Shown: in pieces, positions 19,135 to 31,950 of the stretch
Position numbering within the stretch: the stretch's first letter is position 1
Layout: each line of letters opens with the position of its first letter
DNA from: an uncultured Ureaplasma sp.
GTDB taxonomy: Bacteria; Bacillota_I; Bacilli_A; Mycoplasmatales; Mycoplasmoidaceae
DNA length: 64,000 bases
Direction of reading: 5' to 3'
Assembly: GCA_944322645.1 (NCBI GenBank)
Contig: CALUPI010000008.1
Location: 1 to 64,000, forward strand
The notes under the pieces: model-generated
What the model was told of the DNA's origin: nothing
Databases searched by the model: none
The model's input: the letters and a program-made list of their open reading frames with translations, nothing else
Program-made: the position numbers and the translations under genes

Positions 19135-20925
19135 ATGACAATAAATTTAAATAATTATATATATATTGTGCTAATAAATTTCGCCATTTGTATTGGTGCT
19201 TTTTTACTATATTTTGGTCTAAACTATATTTTTGATTTTAAATTAATTAAAAAATATGCAAGTAAAATTACTAAAAATTATAAATTGGTATTTAATGTTA
19301 TATCTGGCTTAATAATGGGGATTATAAGTTTTTTAGGAATTTATTATTCCTATCTACAAATTCCATCTACTAATACTATCATTTTAATGTACTTACCTAT
19401 TTTATTAGTCATTGGTATTTCATATAAACCTTCATTATTTTTAACATATTTAATTACAATTTTATTTTCTTTAATTACATTTGCCTTTATTAAAAATATT
19501 AATTTCTTAAATTTAGCTATTCATGTTATTCTTACAATTATTTCAGCATGTTTTATCATAACAATTTCTCTTTTAAAACTAAAATCTAATAAATTAATTA
19601 ATATTAGTTTTATATTAATTTTTATTGGCATTATAATCCTAGTATTTTATTTATTAATAAAAAATCAAAAGATTATAAACATATTAATACAATCATTATT
19701 TATTTTTATTTTGTATTTAATTTGTTTCTTTTTAGGTAATTATATTCAAAACTGAATTATTAAAATTAATGAACTAAATATATCCTCAGTTTTTGGTGCT
19801 AAAAACTTTTATAAACAAAATGTTGCAATTAATAAAATTAATGAAACTAAAAATAATGATCATTATGGAATAATGTGCTTAATTAATTTTACAAATATAT
19901 ACAACTTACCAATTCAACTAGGTAATCATATGTCTAATTATATGCAACAAAAATTATTAGATTGTTTTGTAGAAACATTAAAAAAATTTAAACCAATTTT
20001 TTTTATAACTAGTAAAAATGAATATGCATTTTATATACCAATTAAAAATATTAACTTGAACTCCATTAATATTGCATATAATGGAAATTATGAAATTTCT
20101 AGAACTAAAAATGATCCATTTTCACAAATAGAGATATATTTAAAAAATATTCCTACAGAATTAATATTCAATAATCAAAAAATAAATGTGAAATTTCAAG
20201 TAACTTCATCAATATATGGTTTGCATTCATACGATAATATTGAACTTCTTAAAAAATGTCGTTTAAGTTTTAAAAATACTACTACTAAAATGAAAAATAT
20301 AATCAAATTATATAATCCCAATGTTGATATTAATTTTAAAGTTAATTATGAAGAAATTAAACGTTTACAAAAGTGTTTTACTCCTGATAATATTGAAATA
20401 AAATTAATTAAACATGATAATTGATATATTTCATATGTTAGCTCAATTAATCATCTTTTATTTGATTTTGAAGATATAAAAAATTATGCTAAAAAACATA
20501 ATATTTATACAATTATGATGAGATGAATTGCAATGCAATCAATAAATAAATTTAAAAATGAAAATTATAATTTACCTTTGTTAATCGAATATCCTTTAAA
20601 TTATATTTTAAGTTCGAATTTTAATATTAATAGTTTTCAAAGAAAAATAAATCTAATGAATATTGATTTAAATAATATAATTTTAAAATTGAATCTTAAT
20701 GATATAAATATTCAAAATGACAATAATTATTTATATAAAAATTTAAATTCTTTAATTGATTTAGGTATAAAAATATATTTTTTCAATTTTGATGAAACAT
20801 ATATAGATTTTATTAGATATTTTAAGCCAAATTGAATTAGTATAAATAATAATTTCAAAAAATATTTCGATTATTATCAAAAATTAGAAATATTGGTATC
20901 AAAATTTGGTATAAATTTAATATAG
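19135..20925 (+). CDS. membrane protein resembling a degenerate GGDEF-EAL protein
   Basis: A 596-residue protein. Residues 1-205 hold seven or eight hydrophobic helices. A mixed domain follows (about 210-330) whose spacing resembles a GGDEF domain, but the active-site loop reads TSKNEYAF where RxGGDEF is expected. The C-terminal 250 residues look like an EAL domain: a strand resembling the NLS region (LPLLIEYPLN), and a late GIKIYFFNFDETYIDFIRYF followed by PNWISINNNF, which aligns with GxxIALDDFG...DxIKID; the EAL motif itself and metal ligands are missing. If right, it is a catalytically dead relic or a sensor scaffold. It is divergent from amt, with a 91-base shared promoter region, and mgtE follows by 36 bases. 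The assignment is by pattern and is not firm. Confidence 0.6.
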
Positions 20926-20951
20926 ATAACCAAAATATAGGAGGAGGCACT

Positions 20952-21026
20952 ATGGATTATTATGAAGCACAACAAATCAAAAATAATACAAGTAACTGAC
21001 TTGCTCCTAAAATATTACAAGTCTAA
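20952..21026 (+). other. 24-codon ORF overlapping the start of mgtE out of frame
   Basis: ATG 20952 has the best-placed ribosome site in the area (AGGAGGAGG, 20939-20947). It encodes MDYYEAQQIKNNTSNWLAPK and four more residues, ending at TAA 21024-21026. The mgtE start, ATG 20962, lies inside it one frame over and is 14 bases from the same ribosome site. It may be a leader peptide or simply chance. Confidence 0.35.
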
Positions 21027-22431
21027 AAATATTGTTGCAATTCAACGTTTAGTGAAAAAAAATCAACTTAATACTATTATTAAATCTATTGAATCAATTG
21101 ATGATGTACAAATTATTATTTTTATATTAATGGCTTTAAGTACAACTAAACATAATAACATATATAGATTTTTTTCTGATGAACTTCAAAGATTAGTAAT
21201 TGAGGAATCAAATAATAATCAATTAAAAATAATTTTGAAAAATTTATATCCTGATGAAATTTTAGATATTGCTAATAAGAATAATGATTTATTTAAAAAA
21301 ATATTATTATGTTTAACTTCTAAACAAAGAATGTTAATTAAGCAAATATCTAAATTTGAAAATGATGAAGCCGGATCAATAATGAATCCTGATTATATAT
21401 CATTTAATGATAATTTTACTATCAAAGAATGTATTAATATTTATAAAAATACATTTCAAAAAATTGAAGGAAATTTAAGTTTTTATGTTACTAGTTCTAA
21501 TAAAAAACTTGTAGGACAAGTACAAATTGATATGTTGTTTTTCGCTGATGATCCAACCAAAACTATCGACACAATAATGGATCAAAATATTATGTATGTT
21601 CATCCAACTGATGATGTTGAAGAAATTATAACAATTATTCAAGACTATAATTTACAAACATTACCAGTTGTAGATAATGATGGGATTCTTGTAGGAATTA
21701 TTAATGACAATGATATATTACCTGCAATTGAAGAAGAAACTACAGAGGATATCTATCATATGTATGGGATTCAAAAATTACAGGAAAGTTATATCAAATC
21801 TACTGTTTGATCTATTGTCAAATCAAGATTATTTTGAGTTGTAATTTTAATGATAAGTGCTACATTGACATCAATTGTAATTGATAGATTTGAAAATTGA
21901 GGAATAAGTGTTACTCTAGGTTTATCTACTATTTTACTTGTGCCAATTATTCCAGTAATTACTGGGACATCAGGTAACACTGGATCTCAATCAGCTGCAA
22001 CTATTATCCGGGCCTTAGCTATAGGTGAGATAACTCCTAAAGAATACAAGAAAGTAATTCTAAAAGAATTTCAAGTTGGTTTATTATTAGGGGGATTGCT
22101 TGCTGCATTTAATATGATAAGATTGGCAGTATACTTTGCAATACCTGCTTTTAGAGATGTTGCTGAAACTACAGCATTCAAAGATAATTTATTACATATT
22201 AATAACACATATGCAATTGCAATGATTGCAGCAACTGCAAGTACTATTGCATTATGAATTGCAGTAATTTTATCCAAGCTATTAGGTTCACTATTGCCAT
22301 TAATTGCAACTAAATTTAAATTAGATCCAACAGTTATGTCAACACCATTAATTGCTACAACTATAGATGTATGTAGTACATCCATATTATTTGCAGTTGG
22401 TATTAGTCTATTATCGCTAGTAATTGGTTAA
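20962..22431 (+). CDS. mgtE: magnesium transporter MgtE
   Basis: A 489-residue magnesium channel. The N-terminal helical superfamily domain (1-125) is followed by a CBS pair (about 130-255; AGSIMNPDYIS begins the first, TIMDQNIMYVHPTDDVEE the second), a plug helix, and five membrane helices (about 285-489). The pore-loop sequence GTSGNTGSQSA near residue 335 matches the family GxxGNxGxQ pattern. CBS and N domains sense cytosolic magnesium and close the pore. The start at ATG 20962 fits the family N-terminus, but a second ATG at 20952 in another frame is better placed for the ribosome. The gene is probably cotranscribed with the membrane gene upstream. Confidence 0.93.
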
Positions 22432-22540
22432 TAATTTTTACTTTATGTAATTCCAAATTTATTATTTGTATCAATCAAATTCAAATATTAAATTTTATTT
22501 ATTTTATCTATATTAAAACCAATAAAATACTATGATAAAA

Positions 22541-24307
22541 TTATGTATTTCATAAATCATAATAATATCTTTTTTTATCTATTAACTCATTATGGTTGCC
22601 CATTTCCACTAATTCACCATTTTTTAACACAATAATTTTATTAGCATCCTTGATTGCAGATAATTTATGAGCAATAAAAATTAATGTTTTTGTCTTTTTT
22701 AAATAATTAATTGCATCATTTAAAATATTTTCTAATTCAATATCCATAGAAGAATTAATTTCATCTAATACAACTATATCAGACTTAGAAACTAATGCCC
22801 TACATATTGATATTAATTGCTTTTCTCCATATGAAATTTCAGTATTATTATCAATAATAGTATCTAATTTTTTAGAAAATTTATCAAAGATAATATTCAT
22901 TCCTAATTTATTAATTAATTGATCTATATCTTCATTGGTAATGTTGTTGTTATTTAATTTAATATTATTATAAATTGTATCTTTAAATATGTGTGTGTCT
23001 TGAGGTATTACAAAAATCTTTTCTCTTATTTCTTGTTCTGAATAATTATTAATTGAAATATCATCTATAAAGACATCACCAGAATTTAATGAATAAAGTT
23101 TTGTTATTAAATTAATAATCGTTGATTTACCACTTCCAGTCTCTCCAACAATACCTACAAAACTATTTTTTTTAATCTCAAAACATAAATTATTAATAAC
23201 ATTAGAATTTTTCAAATATCCAAAATATACATTTCTAAACTCAATGCTATTATTACGTTGTTCTGCAAGCAATTGGCAGTTACCAATTATTGTTTTTTCT
23301 AATTTAGAATAATAATTATTGTCATCATACATTTTTTCAATTCTTTTATAACTTGCAAATGCTGTCATTGTAAAAAGTATATATGAGCTTGATAAATTAA
23401 ATGGTGATAAGAATTGTCTCATTAGTAATATAAAGAGAGTTAATCTTGTAAATTCACTATTATCAAAAGCTCCTCCAACAAAAGGAACTCCACCTAAACT
23501 AATATTATTATTTATAAATATAATTCCAATAAAAGTCATTAATATTACCATAAAATTAATAACAAATTCCATGTATATAAATGAAAATGTACCCATAAAA
23601 TATGATTTGGTATTAGTTTTTTCTAATAAATTAGATTGTTTTGAAAAATTAAATATAAAAGTAGAATTTAAATTACATGAATTTATTGATTCAGAATTTG
23701 ATAATGATTGATTTAAAAATGAATTCATAGATGTTAATTGCTTTTGAATTTTTTGAAAATAGGGATTAGATTTTTTAATAATTACACATAATATAAAGAA
23801 AAAAATTAAAAATATCCCAAATGTAATAAGTGCAAGTTTTCATGAAATAATAAAAATTGCCATTGTTAATCCAACAATTCATACAAATACACCAATAAAA
23901 TCTGCTATAAATTCTGATATAAATGTTGTCACATTATTTAAGTCTATTGTAAATTTAGATAATATATTGCCGGCTTCATTATTATCAAAAAATTTCATTT
24001 TAAAATTATTTAACTTATTCAATAAATTAGCTCTCATATAAAATGCAATTTTCTGACTCATAAATACATTAATTGAATATTGTAGATAGTTAATTAAAGA
24101 ATTCAATAAATATGATCCAACCATTAATCCACATATTAAACTTACATAACCAAAATTAGTTTCTTCAATACCCTTCATAGCATAATTAATACAAACAGTT
24201 AATGCAATACATCCACCGCCTGATACAAATGCTAATAATAATTGTAATAAAAGATACCATTTTGATATTTTTAAATATTTAGAATATTCCTTAAACTTAT
24301 ATTTCAT
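22541..24307 (-). CDS. ABC exporter half-transporter A (catalytic Walker B subunit)
   Basis: A 588-residue half-transporter: six membrane helices (1-320) then an ATPase domain. Walker A is GETGSGKST, Q-loop VIPQDTHIF, Walker B VVLDE with the catalytic Glu, and the switch His is present (IAHKLSAI). The signature is unusual: ISYGEKQ where LSGGQQ is expected. It pairs with half-transporter B, whose stop lies two bases upstream of this start. The pair is the common heterodimeric exporter type for lipids, drugs or peptides; substrate unknown. The convergent mgtE ends 109 bases away; no clear terminator is seen between, only a weak ATTTTATC/GATAAAAT pairing. Confidence 0.9.
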
Positions 24308-24309
24308 AA

Positions 24310-26067
24310 TTAATCTAATAACACTTCCTTAAATGATGTAGCATAATACTCACATTTTTTCATTAATTCATTATGAGTACCACATGAAATAATTTCACCA
24401 TTTTTAAATACATATACAAGATCACAATGTTTTAATAATGTTGGTCTTTGTGAAGTCATTATTACAGATTTTTCATCTTTTAAGATTCTATCAATAATTG
24501 TAGTTTGGGTAATTTTGTCTAACGCAGAAAAACAATCATCAAAAATTTGAATTTTAGAATTACTAATTAACGTTCTTGCAATCATTATTCTTTGCTTTTG
24601 ACCACCTGAAATTTTTTTACCTAATTCACCTATATTAGTATTCATAGATTTTCCTATAAAATTATGTAAATTAACCTTTTCTAAAACTTTATCTATTTCA
24701 AAATCAGTAGCATTCCTATTTCCAAATAATATATTTGTCTTAACACTTCCTGAAAATAATTGAGGTTTTTGAGGACAATAAGCAAAAATTTCGGTAATAT
24801 TTTTTTTAGATAAATTTTGTAAATCATAATCACCTATTTGAATTTGGTTATTAGAAGATTTTAATTGCTTAGTTAACAAATTTAAAAATGTGGTTTTTCC
24901 AGAATTTGTCAAACCAAAAATACCAATTTTTTGTCCTTCCTTTATTTCAAAACTATTAATATTTAATGAAAAATTGTTATGATAATTATAATTTAAATTT
25001 TTTACCTTTACATTATAGTTATTAATCAATATATCCTTATTAGAGTAAGAAATGATATTTTGATAATCTAGAAAATTAATAATTCTTTTTGAACATGATA
25101 TACCTTTGTTAATATTAATAATTGCAAGTGCACATGATACCATTGAATTTAAAATCAAACCAATAAATAGTAAGAAAGATGATAATTGAGCAATCATAGT
25201 TTTAGGTGTTAATCATGTCGCTAGCACAACTGCTACATCAAGAATAAAATATATTGTGGGTAAAATGGCAGATTGTATTAAACCTGTTTTAGTATATATT
25301 TTTTTCATATTCTGATTTAATGGAATAAATTGGTTAAATTGATATTCTTGTAAATTCAATAATTTTATTGTCTTTTGAGCATTAATATTATCTTCAATAT
25401 ATTCATTAATTAAATCAAGAGATTCTTGATTTTTAGTAAATTTTTTACTCGCAAAATAAGAAATAAGAATAATTAAACTAAACATTATCAATGATATTGC
25501 TATTGTCATCACAACCATTGATCAAATTGGAATTGTTGGATAATTCAATACTGGTATAGTATTATCAGAAAATAAAATAATAATAATTCCAATTATTGAA
25601 CCAAAATACATAAAAATGGTTTTATAAACAATACGGAATAAAAATTCAAAAGCATTAGAAATATAAGTTAAATCAACTGTGACAAAGTTTAAAATTTGAT
25701 TTTTACTTCATATGTTTCAATCTTCTTTAGAAAAATTAATAGCTTTTTTAAAAACCCTAACTCTTAAATTATTGGTTAAATATGTAGCAATTTTGGATGA
25801 ATAATAAATAGAAACGATTCCAAACCCAAATGACACTAAGCTTAATGCTAACATTATTATCATTAATATTAATGATTGATTTGATAAACTTAATCATGGC
25901 ATTAATGTATCATTATAAGAAATATTGCTATCCCCTAATTGATTTAAATAACCTAATAAAACAGGAATAGCAATATAACCTAATGTTTGTAAAATACTAA
26001 AAATTGTGTTTCACACAAAATACATTCCAGCTTTTTTGTCAAATGACAATTTTAATAGACTTAACAC
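24310..26067 (-). CDS. ABC exporter half-transporter B (degenerate ATPase site)
   Basis: A 585-residue half-transporter starting at GTG 26067, with AAAGG 7 bases before it inside the uvrB end. Six membrane helices precede the ATPase domain. The signature is good (KISGGQKQR), but Walker B reads IFDDCFS with Asp in place of the catalytic Glu, and the switch His is Gln (MTSQRPTL). Walker A is intact with an odd spacing residue set (FGLTNSGKTT). These changes are typical of the degenerate-site partner in heterodimeric exporters. It is coupled to subunit A and lies directly behind uvrB. Confidence 0.88.
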
Positions 26068-26069
26068 AT

Positions 26070-28073
26070 TTAACCTTTCTTTTTAAACTCTAAATCAAAT
26101 AATAAATCTCTATATTCTGCTGCAAGTTCATAATCTCTTTTTTCCGCTGCCTCTAACATTTTAGTTTTAATTTCTTCAATTAATACATCAATATCTTCAT
26201 TAGTATTAGATTTCGATTTTTTCTTTGTACTTTTTAAGACTTGTTCGTATAAATCAGATTTCATTGGAGATATATTATCACTAATTGGTTTAGAAATAGT
26301 TTTAGGTACTATATTATTATTTTTATTATATTCTATTTGTATCTCTCTTCTACGACTTGTTTCATCAATTGCAAATTTCATTGCTGGTGTTATTTCGTCC
26401 GCATACATAATGACATGACCATTTGCATTTCTAGCCGCTCTTCCAATTATTTGAATTAATGACTTATCACTTCTAAAAAATCCGGGTTTATCTGCATCCA
26501 ATATAATTACTAAACTTACTTCAGGTACATCTAATCCTTCTCTTAACAAATTAATACCAATTAAAACATCAAATACACCTTTACGTAAATTATTAATTAT
26601 TTTTGATCTTTCTAATGTTTTTAATTCATTATGAAGATATGCAGATTTTATACCTCTTTGTTGTAAAAAATGAGTCAATTCTTCTGCCATATTAATTGTC
26701 ATAACTGTAATAAAGGTTTTTTCATTTCTCTTTATTTGATCTTGTAAATTTATTAAAATATCTTCTAACTGATTTTTTGTAGGTTTAACCTCAATGGTTG
26801 GATCTAATAATCCTGTTGGTCTAACAATTTGTTCTACAATTACATCTTTTGATAATTCTTTTTCATACTCATTTGGAGTTGCTGAGACAAATAATGCTTT
26901 ATCAATTTTAGATAAAAATTCATCAAATTGAAGTGGTCTATTATCTAATGCACTAGGTAATCTAAAACCATAATTTACTAATGTTTCTTTTCTTGACCTA
27001 TCGGTATTGTACATTCCTCTAACTTGTGGTAATGTAATATGTGATTCATCAACAATTAATAATCAATCATTCTCATTATGATTACTAAAATAATCAAAAA
27101 TTGTATATGGAGTAGTTCCTGGAAGTCTATTTTCTAAATAACGTGCGTAATTTTCAATTCCACTACAATATCCAAACTCAACAATTGCCTCCATGTCATA
27201 TTTTGTTCTTTGTTCAATACGTTGAGCCTCAATTAATTTATTTTCTTTTATAAAATACTTTATTCTTTCATCTAAGTCAGAATTAATTTTTTCTAATGCA
27301 TTTTCTAAATTGTTTCTATTTACAATATATTCATTAGCAGTAGTTAAATTAAATTGTTTTAATGATTCTATTTTTTTATTAGTTAAAATATCAATTTTAT
27401 CTATTGATTCTATTTCATCGCCAAAAAAACTTACTCTTATATAATAATCATTTGAATAACCTGGAACAATATCCACAATGTCTCCCTTTGTTCTAAATTT
27501 ACCAGGTGATAATTCAATATCATTTCTCTCAAAATTTAATTGAACAAGTGATTGTCTTAAATCTTTTAATGAAATTTTTTGTCCAACTCTCAAAGAATTC
27601 ATATAAAGTTCAAAATCTTGTTTAGATACTGAAGGATATATACTAGCAACAGAGGCTACAACAATTACATCATTTTCACAAACTAATGATGTTATTGTTG
27701 ATAAACGTAACATTTCAATTTCTGCATTCGCTTGAGATGATTTTTCTACATATGTATCACTATGTGGAATATAAGCTTCGGGTTGATAATAATCAAAGTA
27801 AGACACAAAATATTCAACTTTATTATTTGGAAAAAATTCCTTTAATTCTAAATAAATTTGTGCAGCCAAAGTCTTATTATGTACAAGCACTAAAGTCTTT
27901 TTTTGCAATTGATTAATAACATTTGCAAAAGTAAATGTTTTACCTGTCCCAGTTGCCCCTAATAATACTTGTTTTTTAACTCCATTTTTAAAATTATTAA
28001 CTAATTGAGGTATTGCATGTACCTGATCACCTGATGGATTATATTTTGTAACTAATTGAAATAATTTATCCAT
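26070..28073 (-). CDS. uvrB: excinuclease ABC subunit B
   Basis: The damage-verifying helicase of nucleotide excision repair. The protein has 667 residues: Walker [14 protein letters not shown] near residue 38, the beta-hairpin region with [15 protein letters not shown], helicase motifs with LLIVDESH, the RxxQxxGRAARN motif ([12 protein letters not shown]), and a C-terminal UVR domain (about 630-665; [18 protein letters not shown]) that binds UvrA/UvrC. The start overlaps the secA stop by one base. UvrA is encoded at 40379 in the same window. UvrC is not present here. Confidence 0.97.
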
Positions 28074-30688
28074 TAAGATAAAACCTTATTAACATCGTCT
28101 AAATTAACATTTTTAGTAAAATTTTGTTCTAAATCAGGTAAATAATTAATACATTTTTCTGAAGTTAATAATGTAAATACAAATTTTTTATCATTGTTAT
28201 TCATTGTATATTTAAAATATTGTTTGTTGATCTCTCTAATTTTAGAAATTGCATTTGTTGATTCATTTGGTGTTAATTCCTTAATTTGAGCTGGTGCAAT
28301 ATTTAATTGAGAAATCAACTTACTAATAGATGCATTCATCATTTCACCGAATTTAGCAACATTATGTATAACATTGTTAGCAATTCTAATTTTTAAATCC
28401 AAAAATAATAAATCAGCATCTTCAATATAAATATTTAGTGGAGATTTTTGTTCATATGCACGTAAATTAACTCCTTCTCTTAATCTTGCAATTGTCTCTA
28501 AATGTTTAGTTCAAGCACTATCCATATTTGAAATAATTGTATTTCTTGCACTATTGTTAAATGTATCATCTGTTAATGATTTTTTCTTTTCAACTAAAAA
28601 TTTCTTAATTTCATTTATTAATTTTCTTTTTAAAGTATCACCATCATATGTTTCATATTTTTTTATATCTAATCTCTCAGAATAAAAAATAGTAGAATTA
28701 ACTTCCTTAATTACTTCTTCATTGTCGACAAAATCTGGATTAATATGATCAATATGTTTTGATAATATATCATCCACAACATAAGGAACCATTGAATCCA
28801 ATATTGGAAGTAAATTATTAGACAATAGTACAATATCTCTTTCTTTATATAATAATTCTCTTTGGGCACTCAAAACATGATCATAATCAATTAAATTTTT
28901 TCTCATATCAAAATTTAATCCCTCAACCTTTTTTTGAGTATTATCTAAAAGTTTACTAAAAAACTTAAGATCAATAATTTCATCTTCTTCCATTTTTGTA
29001 TTAGCTTTGTTAAATTTGTCACCTGCAAAACGTTTAAATAATGAATCATGTAAACTTATAAAAAATCTTGATTCTCCAGGATCACCTTGACGACCAGATC
29101 TTCCTCTTAATTGATTGTCAATTCTTCTAGATTCACTTCTTTCAGTACCAATTACATAAAGACCACCAAGTTCACGTACACCTTCACCTAATTTTATATC
29201 TGTACCTCTTCCTGCCATATATGTAGCAACAGTTACTTGTCCTTTTTGTCCTGCTAATTTAATAATCTCAGCTTCTTGAGCATGATTTTTTGCATTCAAT
29301 ACTTGATGAGGAATTCCAACACGAGATAATAGTAAATGTAAAATTTCAGAGTCTTCAACAGCACCAGTACCTATTAATATGGGTTGACCAGTTTTATGGC
29401 GTTTTATAACTTCAGCAACAACATATTTTCATTTAGTCTTTTTATCACCAAAAACATAATCAGGTTGGTCAATTCTTTGAATTGGTTTATTAGTAGGAAT
29501 AGTAACAACTACCATATTATAAATATTTAATAATTCCTCTGCCTCTGTTGCAGCAGTTCCAGAAACTCCTGCCAAATGGGAATATAATCTAAAAAATGAT
29601 TGATAAGTAATTGTTGCAACTGTTAAATTTTCAGGATCAATTTTAACATATTCTTTTGCTTGGATTGCTTGATGTAAACCAGAACTATATGTTCTATCAC
29701 TCATAATTCTTCCAGTAAATTGGTCAACTAATGCTATTTCATCTTCTCCATTATCATTTTTTCTAACAATATATTCCTTACCGTTAAAAAATAAGAAATT
29801 AGCTTTTAAGGAATTAATTACTTTATGTAAAAGTTCACTAGATTCTAAATCGTATATGTTTTCAATTTTAAAAAAATTATTTGCTTTTTCAGCACCAAAA
29901 TCTGATAATGAAATACTACTTGACTCAAAATCTATAACATAATCAGCAGGTTTTAATGACTTAACAAATTGATCAACTCTTACATAATCTTGAATTGAAC
30001 TTGTTGGAGAACCAGAAATTATTAATGGCGTTCTAGATTCATCAATCAATACAGAATCTGCCTCATCAACAATTGCAAAATGCAGTTTTCTTTGCACTTT
30101 ATCAGAGTATTTACTTACCATGTTATCACGTAAATAATCAAATCCTAATTCTGAATTTGAACAATAAGTAATATCACAAGCATAGTTTTGTCTTTTCTCA
30201 TCCTCATTCATTGAAGATTTAATATAACCTACAGTTAATCCAACAGGATTCATTATTTGAGATGAAAATTCTGCATCACGTTGAACTAAATATTCATTAA
30301 CTGATACAATATGAACACCTTTTTTTTCCAACGCAATTACATATGAAGCAAGTGCAATAGTCAATGTCTTTCCTTCACCTGTCATCATTTCAGCAAAGTC
30401 ACCAAAATATATAATAATTGCACCAATTATTTGTACCTTAAATGCTCTCATTCCTGTTGTTTGAGCAATTGTTTCCCTACCAATAGCTAATGCATCAATT
30501 AAAATATCATCTAAAACTACTTTATTATCTTGTAAATCTCTTATAAAAGATAGTGTTTTTAATTTTAATTCATCAAGTGTTAATTTTTTATATTCTTCTT
30601 CCTTAGATATGACTAAATCAGCTAATTTAATAGCTTTATCTAAAATTCTATTAGCTGGATTTACTTTATCTAAAACACTAAAACGCAT
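28073..30688 (-). CDS. secA: protein translocase ATPase SecA
   Basis: Drives preproteins through SecYEG at the membrane. The protein has 871 residues. Seen: GEGKTL (Walker A region, about 98-103), [17 protein letters not shown] (Walker B and following), [19 protein letters not shown], and motif V/VI with [12 protein letters not shown] and [12 protein letters not shown]. The cysteine-rich zinc-binding tail of many SecA proteins is absent; the protein ends in a divergent helical extension. AAGGAG precedes ATG 30688. It overlaps uvrB by one base. Confidence 0.97.
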
Positions 30689-30703
30689 AATACTCCTTGT
30701 AAA

Positions 30704-31900
30704 TTATTCTTGTTCTCATGGTAATTCATCAACAGTTTTAGGATTATCATTTCTTGTTAATGATACTATGCTACCATCTCTAATTTTGATTAAAAGTGTT
30801 GCTAAACCTTCAAAAATTCTATTATGAGTAACAATAATTACTGTAGTACCAAATTTTTTATTTATATTAATAAATTCATTAATAACCATTTTTGACATTT
30901 CTTCATCAATGGCACCAGTTGGTTCATCACCAAATAATAATGTTGGATTTTTTGCAAAAGCTCTTGCAATAGAAACACGTTGTTGTTGACCACCAGACAA
31001 TTGATGTGGAAATTTATCCTTATGTTGCAACATATCTACAGATTTTAAAATTTCATCAACATCCATTTTTTTAGATTTATCAGTTTGTAAATTAGCACCA
31101 ATTTCAACATTTTCTTTTACAGTTAAATTAGGTAATAAACCATATTGTTGAAATACATAACCAATATTGTCTTTTCTAAATTTTGTTAGTTCATTATCAT
31201 TTAAATTAATAAGATCAGTCCCGCATACATTAGTTACACCATCAGATGCTCTATCTAAACCTGAAATTATATTCATTAATGTTGTTTTACCACTTCCAGA
31301 TGGTCCTAAAATAATTACAAAATCACCTTTTTTTATTTCTAGATTTACACCTTTTAAAATCTGTGTAACAATATAACCATTTGTATAGTATTTAACAACA
31401 TTAGATAGTTCAATTATATTTTCAGGATTCTTAAAAGATACTTGTTTATTTCCGTTGTGTGGTTTATTTAATTTTTCAACTTCTTTTGCTCTTTGTTTTA
31501 ACGCATGTTTTTCATCTTTACTTAAATTTTTAAATGCTGATTTTAAGTTCTTTTTTTCATTTTTAGTTTCTTTATTTTTTTGCTCTTCTTGAGAAATTTT
31601 TTCTTCTTGCTTTTCATCAAATGAAATTTCTTTAGAAAGATTAGAAATATTAGAAACAATGCTTGATTTTTTTTTCGAAGATAAATATAATTTTATAGCT
31701 TCAAGAGTATTTTTTTCATTATATGATTTATTTTTTAATTCAATAGAACCAGAAATATTTCTAGTATAATTATCAGAAAAAGTATTATTCACAATTGTTT
31801 GAATTTTTTCTTGGAAATCTTTAGTCATTTTTATAGGATCATCAATTGTGAATTGAACTATTGTGTTATTTTTTTTAAATGTATAAATAATATTACTCAT
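30704..31900 (-). CDS. ABC ATPase of the LolD/MacB-type with N-terminal extension
   Basis: A 398-residue protein. The first 165 residues form an extension: an N-terminal mixed domain (1-75) and a strongly charged Lys/Glu stretch (90-150). The rest is a complete LolD/MacB-like ATPase: GPSGSGKTTLMNIISGLDRAS (Walker A), VFQQYGLLPNLTV (Q-loop), HQLSGGQQQRVSIARA, LLFGDEPTGAID (Walker B) and VIIVTHN. Such ATPases work with FtsX/MacB-type permeases; none is adjacent. The only one in the window is the giant permease at 48225, so they may be partners although 16 kb apart. It precedes secA by 15 bases. The stop (TAA 30704) lies beyond a TGA read as Trp. Confidence 0.9.
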
Positions 31901-31950
31901 AAAATTCCTTATTCATATTTATATTTATTGTAAATATTATATATTTTAAC

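Noticed and set aside
22432-22540. Terminator between mgtE and the convergent ABC exporter
   Set aside because: Only a weak ATTTTATC/GATAAAAT pairing with a 25-base loop is present, without a convincing T run next to the stem.
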